Shown here piece by piece: positions 11,216-23,600 of a DNA stretch of 64,000 nt (position 1 is its first letter; each line of letters opens with the position of its first letter). Location: the NCBI GenBank assembly GCA_031763025.1, contig JASSKH010000010.1, forward strand, positions 8,449,427 through 8,513,426, given 5' to 3'. Position numbers and translations under genes: made by a program. The stretch comes from Macrocystis pyrifera. Lineage: Eukaryota; Sar; Phaeophyceae; Laminariales; Laminariaceae. The notes under the pieces are model-generated. The model searched no databases, was not told the origin of the DNA, and saw only the letters and a list, made by a program, of their open reading frames with translations.

Positions 11216-11971
11216 TTAATCTACGTTACGCTGGACCCCCCGTGTAAACGCACTAGCAAAGTGAATTTGCAGACACCAAGAACCTCGTACAGCTCTCGTC
11301 GAAGTCGTGTAGCGCGCCGGAAAAAGAGGGAGCTTGATTGGTCCCGGGTCGTCCAGAAATCGAACCAAATATACTCCATCCGTCGGTGTAGTTGCGCTGA
11401 TTTTCCCGAGCCACCACAGACCGTCGTCGCCCTTGTACCAAAAGTGGGCCCCGTTGGGAAGTACAGTGTTGCTGTATCGGCGGAGCCAATCGTCGTGAGA
11501 TATGCAACCGTAGCCGGGTGCCAGAAACCGCTCGCCGTTACTCCGAGAAAGCTCCCGTTGTGCCGCGCCAATTCTCATTCGGCGGTACAGGCGGTTGGTT
11601 TGGCGGTGTTGGTTCGGGGTGCCGGCCCAGTAGCGCAAAATTGCGTGGCGAGAAAGCTGAAGGTCCATTTCCCGTTCCCCGGATGGCCGGGATAGTCCCT
11701 TCCAGTGCGTCTCGTACATCACCGCGATGACGCCACCTCGACCTCTAACCGATTGATGTCCAGTAATCTTTTCCACTTCCAGCCGTTCAAGAGGGGTCGA
11801 AACGTCGTCCTCGGTGACGTGGTACGGAGGGGATTTCTTGTAGAAATTGTTGAGCACGTGTTGCGTCAACCCCGCCGGCAAATACTTCGGCATGTCGCCA
11901 CGGTCGTGGGGGTTGGCACAGGGCTTGCAGCGTTGAACAGATACGCGCCGGCGAGCCTCAGCGCCGGGCAC
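11216..11971 (-). pseudogene. Retroelement relic: chromodomain and integrase C-terminal region
   Basis: A 251-residue open frame on the minus strand. About residues 55-120 read VEKITGHQ..., GGVIAVMYETHWKGL and LSRHAILRYWAG, a chromodomain as found at the C-terminus of Ty3/Gypsy chromovirus integrases. Residues near 170-235 (FWYKGDDGLWWLGKI, YLVRFLDDPGPIKL) look like an SH3/Tudor-like module that I associate with brown-algal retroelement polyproteins. No reverse transcriptase, RNase H or integrase core is visible upstream (12.0-13.2 kb is other repeat), so it is a fragment. Expression is unlikely. Domain identity is fairly sure, family placement less so. Confidence 0.68.
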
Positions 11972-11990
11972 AAATCAGTATCATAACATC

Positions 11991-12590
11991 CTTCTATGGA
12001 AGGGAAATTTACTTCCTTGGAATGTTTCATTTTACTTTCTTCGGGATTGTTTTTTCGGTTCCATGGGAGTAAGCGCTACGTCCATGGAAATACGCCCAAA
12101 TTTTCACTGACTTCCACCAACTGACATGAAGCTTCAACAGCCACGTTCGGTGGAAGCTGCCGTTAACCTCCACAAGAGTCCACCGACGTCCACAAGCTTC
12201 CGAAGAGGTCATTACCTCCGTGGAAGTAAATGTGGAAGAAACGTTTCTATTCCATGTAAACTTGCTTCCACGAAAGTTTTTTTGAGTCCTAAAAGGATTT
12301 TTTTTTTTTTTTGGTGTTGTCCTCGATGGAATGCACTCGAGCGCTGTTCTCAGTTTGCTTGCCTTTTTGTGTGAGATCAGTCGCAGTTTGAGTTGGTGAG
12401 AGTGACGAGAGAGAGAATTCGGCACCGGCACAGACGACACCCCAGCAGCATGCGGGGTCTGGCTCCGACTGAGCGACTGCTGCGCCGCTGATCGCTCGTA
12501 GCTACAACCATGATTTTTCATCTTATTCCACTTGAAAATGGAATTGTCCTTAGAGGTGAATTTTACTTCCATGGAAACTTCCGTGGAGGA
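11991..12590. repeat. GGAAGT/ACTTCC-rich fold-back region
   Basis: Multiple inverted copies of TTCCA/TGGAA and ACTTCC/GGAAGT motifs. The terminal parts CTATGGAAGGGAAATTTACTTC and GAATTTTACTTCCATGGAAAC are partly complementary. It looks like a decayed fold-back element. No flanking duplication was found. Confidence 0.4.
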
Positions 12591-12731
12591 ATACTCAAAA
12601 AGCTAAAGAGTGTGGGAGATCGCATCGACCAGGCAGAAAGTTGCTTGCACTAACAAAGCGGCGAGCCGCGTGAAGGGTGAACTGCATCACACTAAGAATC
12701 CCTTGCAATGGATGACAGCTTCGAATAAATC

Positions 12732-13225
12732 GGGGGGGGGGGGGGGGGGTTAGGGTTACTCCATATCATGCATGGCCGTAGTCGTGACCATAGACCCTCG
12801 CATCCCTACAATGCCGGGACGGAGCACGTCGGGTTTTCACCGACCAGGCAGACATTGCTCGCACCAAGCGCGTAGCGCCATGAGGTGTCCGGCGAGTCGC
12901 ATGAAGGGTGAGCTGCATCCCACTAAGGACCGCTTGTGGGGTGGACTATGAGTGAATATAATTTCCGGTGTGGCCACTTCCAGAGACAGCAATGGAGTTA
13001 CTACGTAATCACGTCGTGGGTGCCTTACCATAAGCACTACGTGATGCGATTATTCCCCTTGTGTGGGGGATAGGCTCTCCACCGCGCACGAACGATCTAA
13101 CTCGCCCACCAGCTGTAACTGACGGCCGAAAAAAAAGGTGCCCTGAATGTCTAACTAACGTAGTGAGCCGCATATTTTGTGCAGCAGTGTCGTTGCCAAC
13201 CGACGCCAACTCGACCTATATGGGG
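12732..13225 (+). repeat. G-run-bounded dispersed repeat, near-full copy
   Basis: Starts with an 18-G run. The body carries ATGCATGGCCGTAGTCGT, CCTCGCATCCCTACAATGCC, GGGTTTTCACCGACCAGGCA, GAGTCGCATGAAGGGTGAGC, CCACTTCCAGAGACAGCAAT and CGTTGCCAACCGACGCCAAC, in that order. It runs into another G-rich patch. A fragment of the same family lies just upstream (12620-12725). Confidence 0.75.
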
Positions 13226-13453
13226 CGGGCGGGGGAGGACACAGTGTGGGGGAGGGGAGGCAGAAAACGCGAGCAGAAACCGAATGGGTTTGCGAAGGCC
13301 GCCGGTTTGCAGAACAGACACGGGACACAACAAGTGCCCATCCCGCGACCGCGGTGTGGAGGTTCGACTATGCTTTTTTGGGAGCTCCTTCCTTACGTGA
13401 TGAGCGTGTTGCTATTAATAGTGTACTACTACGTACTACTAATATTAACTATA

Positions 13454-13560
13454 TTACGGGAGTCCATAGTTAATGGGACCAAATTTTGTTGAGTAAAAAT
13501 AGGTACATATATAGGTTTTTATGTATACCATAGGTCCTATTAACTATGGACCCCCGTAAT
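13454..13560. mobile_element. TIR element copy 2
   Basis: Full-length, TTACGGGAGTCCATAGTTAA ... TAACTATGGACCCCCGTAA, flanked by TA. Confidence 0.85.
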
Positions 13561-14392
13561 AGTTTTACGACTGACTGCTACTACTACTCCCACACTACTG
13601 CGGCTACTGCTACTGCTATTAGTGTCTCTACTACTGTAGCGCCTGACCCAATAAACTGACTTTCGATAGAAAATGAAAGTACCAATACCACGGCCTATCG
13701 ATATTAGGTATTTCAAGTATTCAACGAAAATTGTAGTGAAAGCAAAAACGGCGATATAACGGCATTGGTTGGGTAGTACCTTCCTTCGACGAGGACCTCC
13801 ATCAGTCAGAAGCAATTTTATCCAAACCGTGGTGCCCTCTATCCGTCGTAGCACAACAAGCACAACAAGCACAACGAGCGAGTGAGCGGTGCAGCACCAC
13901 CCACAGCCGTCGTTAACAACAGCAGTAGTGCCAAAAGGTAGCCACGGCGAAGCGTATCGACAACAACGAACTAGCAGCTGAGTTTTCGACGTATTGGAGT
14001 TTTTAAAACGGCGGCGCAACCCATATTTGCGCCGCCTGCCTACTACGGTGTATAAACCAGAAATTTCCAAGAAGATTATTTCCTCCGCAAGGGGGAATGG
14101 TGCAAAACGCCGAGCGATGCTGCCTGCGTCCACAAAACAAAGATCCCGCAAAAACAGGAAAAAATTCAAAAGCCATCAATCTGTTGTCAAGCTCGCCTCT
14201 CTTGTTTTGGAGAAATTTCGGCTCGAAAAACGTAATCTATTCCGACAGGCGGTGTGTCGTTATCTTGGGTGTCGAAACGGTACGAATTGCTCCGCCCATG
14301 CTAATATAACATCACATTCCCACAGGCGGTGTGTATGTATTATAGTGTGTCAAAAAAAAAAACGTTTCGCGCCGCGCCTATGGCACCGCCGC

Positions 14393-14633
14393 CTATTGAT
14401 CCGCTTTTCGTGCATCCCGGGCCTTTTCCAGCATGGCTAGAATAATTTCCCTCGGGCCCTCCGGCGCTTCCTCCATACCGTCGCCGTCCAAAGGAACTTC
14501 GTCCAATTCACCAGGATAACCTTCTTCTTCTTCCATCTCTGTTTCGGGGACGAAAACGGAGTCGAAGCTGTCCCCGGGTAGCTCGCTGGAATTGGTGAGG
14601 TTGTTGGGATCCGCCCCAGCTTCCAGGAGGAAC
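14393..14633 (-). CDS. Ankyrin gene exon 5 (last ankyrin turn, acidic C-terminus, stop)
   Basis: Acceptor CCCTCTAAAG. The exon begins by completing a Glu codon and continues FLLEAGADPNNLTN, followed by an acidic stretch (PETEMEEEEGYPGELDEV) and a terminal helix before TAG. No further donor is needed. About 830 bp downstream to the next TIR element (13563-14392) has no recognisable gene and could be 3' UTR, which tends to be long in brown algae. Confidence 0.86.
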
Positions 14634-17600
14634 CTTTAGAGGGGCAGCCGGCGTCAGAAAAAGTGCGCGGGGAGGCGGGGGGGGGGGGGGGGGGGGAGGT
14701 ATACATTTGTTGCTGACCTTAGCCATTTGAAGATTGACAGGGGGGGAGGGGGTTGGGGGGGGGCGTACTCGATATCATGCATGCATGGCCGCAGTCGAAT
14801 TACCCTAGACCCTAGCGTCTCTACAATGCCGGGACGGAGCACGCCGGGTTTTCGGGGTACTGATGGTCAGCGAATGTACTTCGCGATATTGCGTGCCTCG
14901 GCGAAACCATTCATTCCCGCGTCGTGATCATAATAATACGGGGGGCCATAGTTAATAGGACCTAGGATACAGACAACAACCTATACATTAACCTATTTTT
15001 ACCAACAATATTTGGTCCTACTTACTGTGGTCCCCCGTATTAAGATTCTTGATCTGTGTTATCTAAACCTGTACGAAGTAGGACATGTGTCTTGGGGTTG
15101 GATCTGTAGCACACAGATCTCGCACAACATATCAGCAACAATGTTGCCATAAAATACTTACCAGGTACCGGGTATGTACCTATGTTCACATGAATGGTGG
15201 AAAATATTCTACGATACCAACTCCCAAGCTGTTTGTCCTCGCACGTGCGGGTGCCCTCTTCGAACGGTCCGTTGACAGCGGCAGGGAATCACTATTCCGG
15301 CGGGCCATAGTAAACAGGACCAAATATTGTTATTAACAATAGGGAAATGTTATAGTTTTTTGTGTGTACCGCAGGTCCTATTTACTATGGTCCCCCGTAA
15401 TAGCCTTTCCGTCATTGGTGACAACGATGATTGGATGTACAAGGTGCTCCCTCCTTCGAGGCGGCACGAAATACCTCAGAAAAAAAAGGGGGGGGAGGGG
15501 GTGCAGCAACTCGCAAGGTTTCATGGCTCCGCACCCGCAGGAGGGATAAAAGCGAAACACGAAGCGACCTTTCAACCACGGCACGCCTGCCGCGAGATCA
15601 CTTCGGTTAGGTCTGTACGGCACGCGCGAAAAAAATTGATGCTTGCTCATCAGGTGTATTATTTTGTTTGTGATGTGTTTTTTGTCAATCTCGTACTAGG
15701 AATTAGCCTCCTATTACGGGGGACCATAGTAAATAGGACCAAATATTGTTAGTAGAAATAGGTAAATATATAGGTTTTCATGGATATCATAGGTCCTGTT
15801 AACTATGGACCCCCGTAATACCAACTTGTAAAGTTGGCTTCAGCGTGCCATCTGATTCCAGTTGGAAGCTCGACGAAATCAGGTGAATCTGTTGAAGTGA
15901 GATCGAAAGAAACTGTATTTCCGTACGTTTCACGCTGCTTTTGAGGCCACCGCATTTTTTTCCTTCCAGCTCAACTCGTATTGCTACCGGTGTGTCACAG
16001 GTTTTACCCGCAGCGGTATGCCGAACAAATGGCCGTGGCACGTGTATTGTTTATTCTCTTCTCCTCCCCGGTATATACCAGCTATCGGCTTTGTCCCGCA
16101 GAGAGTCCAATTCAGCATTCTCACTGTTCGTCGATCTCCATCTAGTTTGACGAGCCCTCACGCTCTCTCGCGCTTTCCGCGCCAATGAGGATAAAGCACG
16201 TCAGCCCCTTCAGGCCTGCAGTCCTATTTTGGGCACAACGTACTTGGGATTAGAGTATAAAATGTGCATCTGTGCACTGCGACACTGGAAAGGTTCAAGT
16301 ACTGTTTTGTATGTCCGATGCTACGCAGACAGTCGATAAGGACACACACGCCAGTTGTTGTTGACGGTTGCGTTTTGCGGGCCCCAAAAGCGTAACAAGA
16401 GTTCAGCACATACTCAACACTTCGGGCAAAGCACACACTGCTGTGTACAAGGCGAACAAAGGGGAAACTAATGATATGCGATGGTTGATTGGGTCAGGAC
16501 AAGCGTTACTAGATACATTCGTCTCGTACACGGCGAGCCTTGAACCACAGTGTTCGAAAAAAAGTCGTTACAACTGCCCTCCTCAAGCGTCAAAAACCCG
16601 TGCAGAACTGCGCGCATGTTTCTTGGGGGGGGGGGGGGGGGGGGGTGTACTCGATAGGAGAGGTGTACTCATTATGATGCATGGCCGTAGTCGTATGACC
16701 ATATACCCTCGCATCCCTACAATGCCGGGACGGAGCATGTCGGGTTTTCACCGACCAGGCAGAGATTGCTTGCACCACGCGCGAAGCGCCGGGAGGTGTC
16801 CGGCGAGTCGCATGAAGGGTGAGCTGCATCCTACTAAGAACCGCTTGCGACGCGGACTTGCATATGGATGACAGCTTCAATGAGTTAGTTAAATTTCCGG
16901 TGTAGCCACTTCCAGAAACAGCAATGGGAGTACTATGTAACTGCCTCTTGGGTGCCTTACCTTGAACAATACGTGATACAATCAATTCCCTTGTACAGAG
17001 TAAAGGATCTTTACCTCGCACAAATGATCTAACTCGACATGTGAGCGACCGCCAAAAAAAAAAAAAAAAAAACGGTACCCTGGTTGTCTAGCTCACGTAG
17101 TAAGCGGCATGCTTTACAGTGTCGTTGCCAACCGACGCCAACCCAACCCATATATAATAGCGGGGAGGGGGGGGGGGGGGGGGGGGGGAAACGATTTTTG
17201 GAGTTAACCATCTTGAGACCTCTGCAAAGGCAACAAAACAAAAGGTGGCGATAAAAATGAAATGACGACTGCAACCAAAACAACGGCCACTGCGCTGTAG
17301 GAGTCGTATGATACGGCACTACTGTAGGGCGCCATGATCCTGCATGTACTGCTGAGAGCGCTGACGCCGCTCGTAGACAGATGGCTCACAACGCAAATGT
17401 TATCACTGTTTTGATCGATTGCTATCTCGGGACCTCTCCGGGGGGGGGGGGGGGGGGGAAGTGGGGAACACGTTTGCAGTGCAGTGGTCGTAGTGGAGGC
17501 GATGGCAGCAGATAGAAGGCGCACAAAAAAAAAAACGGCAGTGTTCGATGACGGTTACTACTCGCCGCTCGACCGCTCCTTGGACAACTGCACCTCAAGC

Positions 17601-20600
17601 TCTAGGGTTTACATAGGGGGGAGCAACTACGGTGGGCGCCCGCAGATAAGATTACTGTCTTGAGAAAAATAGTCTCAGATTGGCACGAAAAATAAGAAAG
17701 TCGGGTTAAGAAACACAGGTCAAGAGCCCCATCCATTCTAAACCCTACACAATAGAGTTCAGTCAACGTCGGGTACGAAAAAATACATTGAGCGTGTACA
17801 CCAAATCGACGTCTGTAACATCGGGAGCTCACTGTACCCTGTGTAGTTGGAATCAGGAATGAGACTAGGATAAGCTATTGCAACATCCATGCAGTAAAAA
17901 AGGTAAGGTGACAGAAAAAAAAACGGTAACTCGACAGTGAAAATACGAGTATCGATAATAATTGTAGCGAGCGAAACACACAGCAAGGTGCTTACTCGAC
18001 GGCCTCCATGTTTCCCCAGAAGCACGCCAGGTTCAGCGGAGTCTCGCCCTTTTTGTTGCGCATCTCCAGGTTCGCTCCACAGTCCTCAACCAGAGTCTTC
18101 ACGATGGCTGCACCCCTCCGTCCAGTGCAACAATCAACGGCGACAGGCATCCAGCCATTCGAGAACAGAGGCGAGACAAGGCAAGCGGGAAGGCAGAGAG
18201 AGGGAAGGCGGTAAAATTAAGGGGGCGAGACCGAAGAATGTAAAGCATGGCGCGAGTTGTCTTGATACCCCTGTCCTAGGATCCAGCTGCAACAATGCAA
18301 ACAACTATTACGGGGGACCATAGCAAATAGAACCAAATACTGTTAGTGAAAATAGGTAAATACATAGGTTTTTATGTACACCATAGGTCCTATTAACTCT
18401 GGACTCCCGTAATACCAATATGTCCCCAATAATAAAGACCCTTTGTGCATTGACAATCACTCCAAAAACCTCTTCTATTATAGGGAGAGAGTAGGACAGG
18501 GTAAGGGCCGTACCATCGTGGGTCTACGTAGCGTCGCCGTGAAGCAGACAAAAAAAACGAGGGTTGTTTACGCCTCGTCCCAGCCCTGCGTGCGACAGAA
18601 TGGTTGAATACACGTGACCGTATAATCTCTGTACAGCCCTAACGCTGACACCCTGGGAAAATTCCCGGAATGAAGATGCAGGGAGGAGTTGCTACTACGG
18701 GAGGCGAGAGGCGTGTTTCCCTTGAGGGGGCAGCACCTACATTTTCTAAGGCCCCTCACTTGACTACACTATACTATACTACAGATGCTCTATACCTCAC
18801 ACAAAAATGGATCCAAGAAAAACTAAACGGGCAACCGGACGAACAATCCCAAACCCAACTAACAGCTGGTATATAACCAGCGGAACACCCCCACTCCCCG
18901 AAGGGGGAGCCTTGTATCACCAGCAATATCGTAAAACACTAGTGATTTCCCAGCGACATTGGGTTAAGGAGCCCGGTCAGTCCCAGTGACATATTAGGGC
19001 TAAAAAGTGCTACATACCCCTATCGTAGCACGACTGATTACAGTAGACAGAACTCACGATGGACTCAAAGAAAAGAGTACCCCCCTACGTTTCTTCACAC
19101 ACACTATTACGGGGGACCATACCGTAGTAAGTAGGACCTACGGTACACACAGAAACCTATATATTTCCATATTTTTGCCAACAATATTAGGTCCTATTTA
19201 CTATGGTATGGTCCCCCGTAATAGTTGGTTCTGACGGTTATTTCCCCCCCGAAACAGTGAGTGTGTGTGGCCTGTCAACCATTGTCTCCGTCGAAGATGG
19301 GAGAAGGAATGCTGCAACCAGACACGAGCTTGTTGGTATCATGCAGATGCCTGCGCGCGTGCCGCACAATCTCCGTGCCTGCACCTGCCGCGGTTGGTGC
19401 AGTGCATCTATCATCCCCTTGACAAACGAGGCTACGTACATGCGAGACCCGCCGGGATTTGACTCCATTTGTGTGACTGCGTCACTCCCCTCCCCGCCTA
19501 CGTCCACACAACGAGAATATTGAGGTCCAAAAAAGGCATCGGGACGGCGAAAAAAGACGACTCTTACCCCTGTCGCCACTCTCACTCCCCAAGACGAAAA
19601 CAAGCGGTGAGTTTACCTAAGCTTTATTTTCACCAATCTGCCGGAGGATTTAAAAAAACAAAAACAAAAACAAAAACAAAAGTGGTGCGTAACAAATGGG
19701 AAACGGTATTGAGCGCCCAAACGTTGGAGGTGTCTCTAGGAGGGTATCGTACTTCGTCAGGAAATAGCGGGTGCACCGCCGGGAACGATTGCTCGAGGCT
19801 AGCGCACAAACCGTCGGGCATGATTATTCGAATCCAGCGAAAACGAAATCCCCGCCTTCTATTACGGGGGACTATAGTAAATAGGACCAAACATTGTTAT
19901 TACGGGGGTCCATAGTTAATGGGACCAATTTTGTTAGTAAAAAGAGGTAAATATATAGGTTTTTGTGTGTACCATAGGTCCTATTAACCATGGACTCCCG
20001 TAATAGTAAAAATAGCTACATATATAGGTTTTTGTGTGTACCACAGGTCCTATTAACTATGGACCCCCGAAATACTATTCCGGCGATAAACAAGGAACGA
20101 GACAAATAACATACCTGGCATGAAGCAACATATCAGACAAGGCAAAACAAGAAAAAGTACACGCGTGAATACGTGCAACAAACAAAAATATGCCTACTCG
20201 CTACAGGCGACTGCATCGTTCGTGCCCCAAGCGGTATCCCTCTCCCTTCCGCAGACAAAAACAAGGCCCGGCGCACGGCGCACGCAATGAACACACCACG
20301 AAAACAACCCTAGATCACTCAACCGTCCTCAAAGCCCCGAGGATTGCATCATCTACTGCGAGCACGCGCTTGCGGGAAAACTCACGGATGTATCCATAAT
20401 ACGCCGCCACGTGCAGGGGGGTCCTGAACGACGGCCGCCCAAGCATACCGGTAAGGCGTGGAGGAGGAGGGAGAGAGGGAGGGAGGGAGGGAGGGAGGAA
20501 GGAGAGAGGGTTGGGAGGGTGGGGTGTCAGTCGCGAACACGAGCACCGGGGACACAATGGGGTACAAAACACGTGTGTGACCCCTTACTTACACAAACGC

Positions 20601-23600
20601 AGCAGCGTCGCCAACCACGTTTGCCTGGCACTGGGCGGCACCAGGTACGTGTTGTCGACAAGAGGATGCAAAGGCCAGCATTGGTTGCTTGGCGGCGGGG
20701 GGAGGCAGGGGGGGTGATAAGCTGAGGGTATTCGATGTCATGCATGGCCATAGTCGTACGACCATAGACCACGCATCACTTTCGAGACGGAGCACCGGGG
20801 ATGGGGGGGGGGGGGGGGGGGGGGTGTACTCATTGCCATGCATGGCCGTAGTCGTATATGATCCCTACAATGCCGGGACGGAGCACGTCGGGTTTTCACC
20901 GACCGCGCAGACCTTGCTTGTAACAAGCGCGAAGCGCCGTGAGATGTTCGGCGAGTCGCACGAAGGGTGGGAAGCATCCTACCAAGGACCGCTTGAGAGT
21001 CGGAGTTAGATATGGATGACAGCTTCAATGGGGGGGGGGATGGAGCAAGGCGGCCATGGCGGGTGTCTTCAACGCCGAAGTGGCTCTCAAAAACACAAAA
21101 ACAGAAAACAAAAACAAAAAAAAACGCAACGGGGGGCATCTTGGCCGGAGCCTCGTCCTAGACCTCGTCTTGCTCTGGTGAATCGTCCTCGACTTCATGG
21201 GACTTGACAGAAATAACATAAAATATACGCGGGCCGAGGCTTTTCAATTTTTTCACACCACGGAGACATAGGTCATGATCTATCTGATCTATCTACCTAC
21301 AGCAGATCCTTTCGTTCCTCAACCGGCCGTCGTGAGAGGATACCCAGGATCTATCTGCATGGAACAAAAACTTCAACCCCAGGAAACATGTGCTACATCG
21401 TGCAGACTATGCGGCTCCCACGCGTCAACATGAGCTACAGTAAATCATGCAGATCATACAAATCATACAGATCATACAGATCAGTAGTATATCAGCCCTT
21501 AGAAGATCTATTTCACGATGTGGGAACCAGTGATGATCCGCCCGAGATGCGCAAGTTGTACCAACGCCTTGGCTGACGCTACCACGTCGCGAGCGCCACC
21601 GAATGCGAGGGCACAGGTCGCATTTTCGCTTGACACGGTAGCCCTTCCTGCCGCGCTGCGCCCTGCGGTGTGGCGCGCGGACCCTGCAGCAGAAGGAGAA
21701 GAACAAGAAACGAGCTGGAGCGCTGCATGCACAGAGGGGCGCCTGGACCAAGAACCTCCCACACCTCGGACAGATCATCGATGAGGCGTGTTTCCCTTCC
21801 AGGGGTGGCGCCTAACTTTTCTGAGGCCCCTTACTCACTTGATTACAGTATAGGAGCTCTGCACCCCACCCAGAAGCCTGATTTTATCAGAAGAGCTGAA
21901 AGGGCGGCCCGGCCAGCAATCCCAGAGTCTATTGACACTATTATTAGGTTTATAACGAACACTATTGTGCAACACTCATGGCATTCCAACGAATTGGGTT
22001 AAGGACCCCGGCCGGTCCCAGTGACATATTTAGGCCAAAAAGTGCTATATCTCCCTGTCGTAACATGCCTCTTCCACAAGTCATTATGTCGATAGTTCGG
22101 GGGAGATAATAGTCCTGATCTGTACGATGGGAGTAGCTCAGGTTGCCGCGTGGGAGCGGTAACGTCTGCGCGACATATGTAGACAGCGCACGTTTCCTGG
22201 GGTGAGTGTGCACGACACAGATACCCGCCGAACACCCTCACGATGGCGGCCTATACATCTTGATTATCTGTTCGACTATGCGAGTGCCGTCCCATGCGTA
22301 CATAGCAGGAAAATATGCACGCGTGTATCGCGGCGGTGTATCGGAATTTAGCGCACGCACCAATATTACGGCGGACCATAGTAAATAGGGCCAAATATTG
22401 CTAGCAAAGATGGGTAAATGTATAGGTTATTGTGTGTACCGTAGGTCCTATATACTATGGTCCCCCGCAATAGGACATCACACGTGCCCAGTACAAGGCG
22501 CCGAGGGAGAAGGCGTGAAATTCAATACTTAGCTGTATGCGCATTGTATGCGCAGTGTGTACAAACTGTATGCGCCGTCCCCCGAAAACAAAACAGGGGT
22601 TTCTACACTTGTAATCTGGTGTGGAGGTCAGGGGACTAAAGTCGACCATCCCCGGCCGGGGTAAACTAGGATGGACGTGGTAGAACCGAATATGCAAGTT
22701 CCCCTGCTGGGACTGTACGAGCGATATACTCACACCATGGAGATGGGTAACAGCGTAAAAGCGCACTAAATCCTTGGCGTTTTGTCTTTATACCAAGTAC
22801 ATTATATCCACTATTGTGTACCCGAACAGAATGTTTTTACGCTTGCATTCTGCGAAATCGGTGCCGAGGGTACTATCGATCTATGAATCGGTCACTCTAT
22901 GAATACAACAGCAGCATGCAATGTACATTTGGTTTCGATTTCGTTTTGGTTGCAGAGAAAAATACGCATGGTGATTAACCCATAGCCATTTGATACAGGA
23001 GTTGTTCCACTGCTTGCATTAACTTCGCGGATACGCTGACCCTTTCCTCCTTGCACCTTCACGCTGTACGCGTTCGCCAAGCAACCCAGATTGCACTATC
23101 CCTCCGTCAGCTGTGCCTCTAACTGTCAACTGTCAATCGTTTACCTGCAGGGAGCCGTCAACTTCCAACCGAAACTGAAAAACGAAATTATCGAGAGAAA
23201 CTAACCCATCCCAAGCATTTGTAAATAACATCAGCGGCATTGTCTACAAGCTCGTCGGGCGAACTCTGGCCAGGCGACTCTGCTGCTCTGCCGCTGGAAA
23301 AAGTACATGCGTTGGGTTTCTATTGAATATGGAGCCGTTATATTTCGGGGATAAGGGGGACCAAAAACTAACCGCCATTTCCCAAGAAACCTCCCCCCGG
23401 GTCAATTGTGTACCGGTTTAGACCGATCGCGGGTTGTAGACATCCCGGATAAAACACTGCGTAGATACAACACGACTACTGTAGCTCTTGTGCGGGTGAA
23501 AGTTCGAGGGGTAGGAGAAGCAAAAGCCGCACAGAGCGAGTACTCACTCGCCCGTCGTCTCGGACACGTAGTTGACATCCGCCCCGCCCTCCTTCACGAG

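Noticed and set aside
13540..14169. A 209-codon minus-strand frame downstream of the ankyrin gene
   Set aside because: It ends inside a TIR element and has no domain. It is better explained as possible 3' UTR or intergenic sequence.
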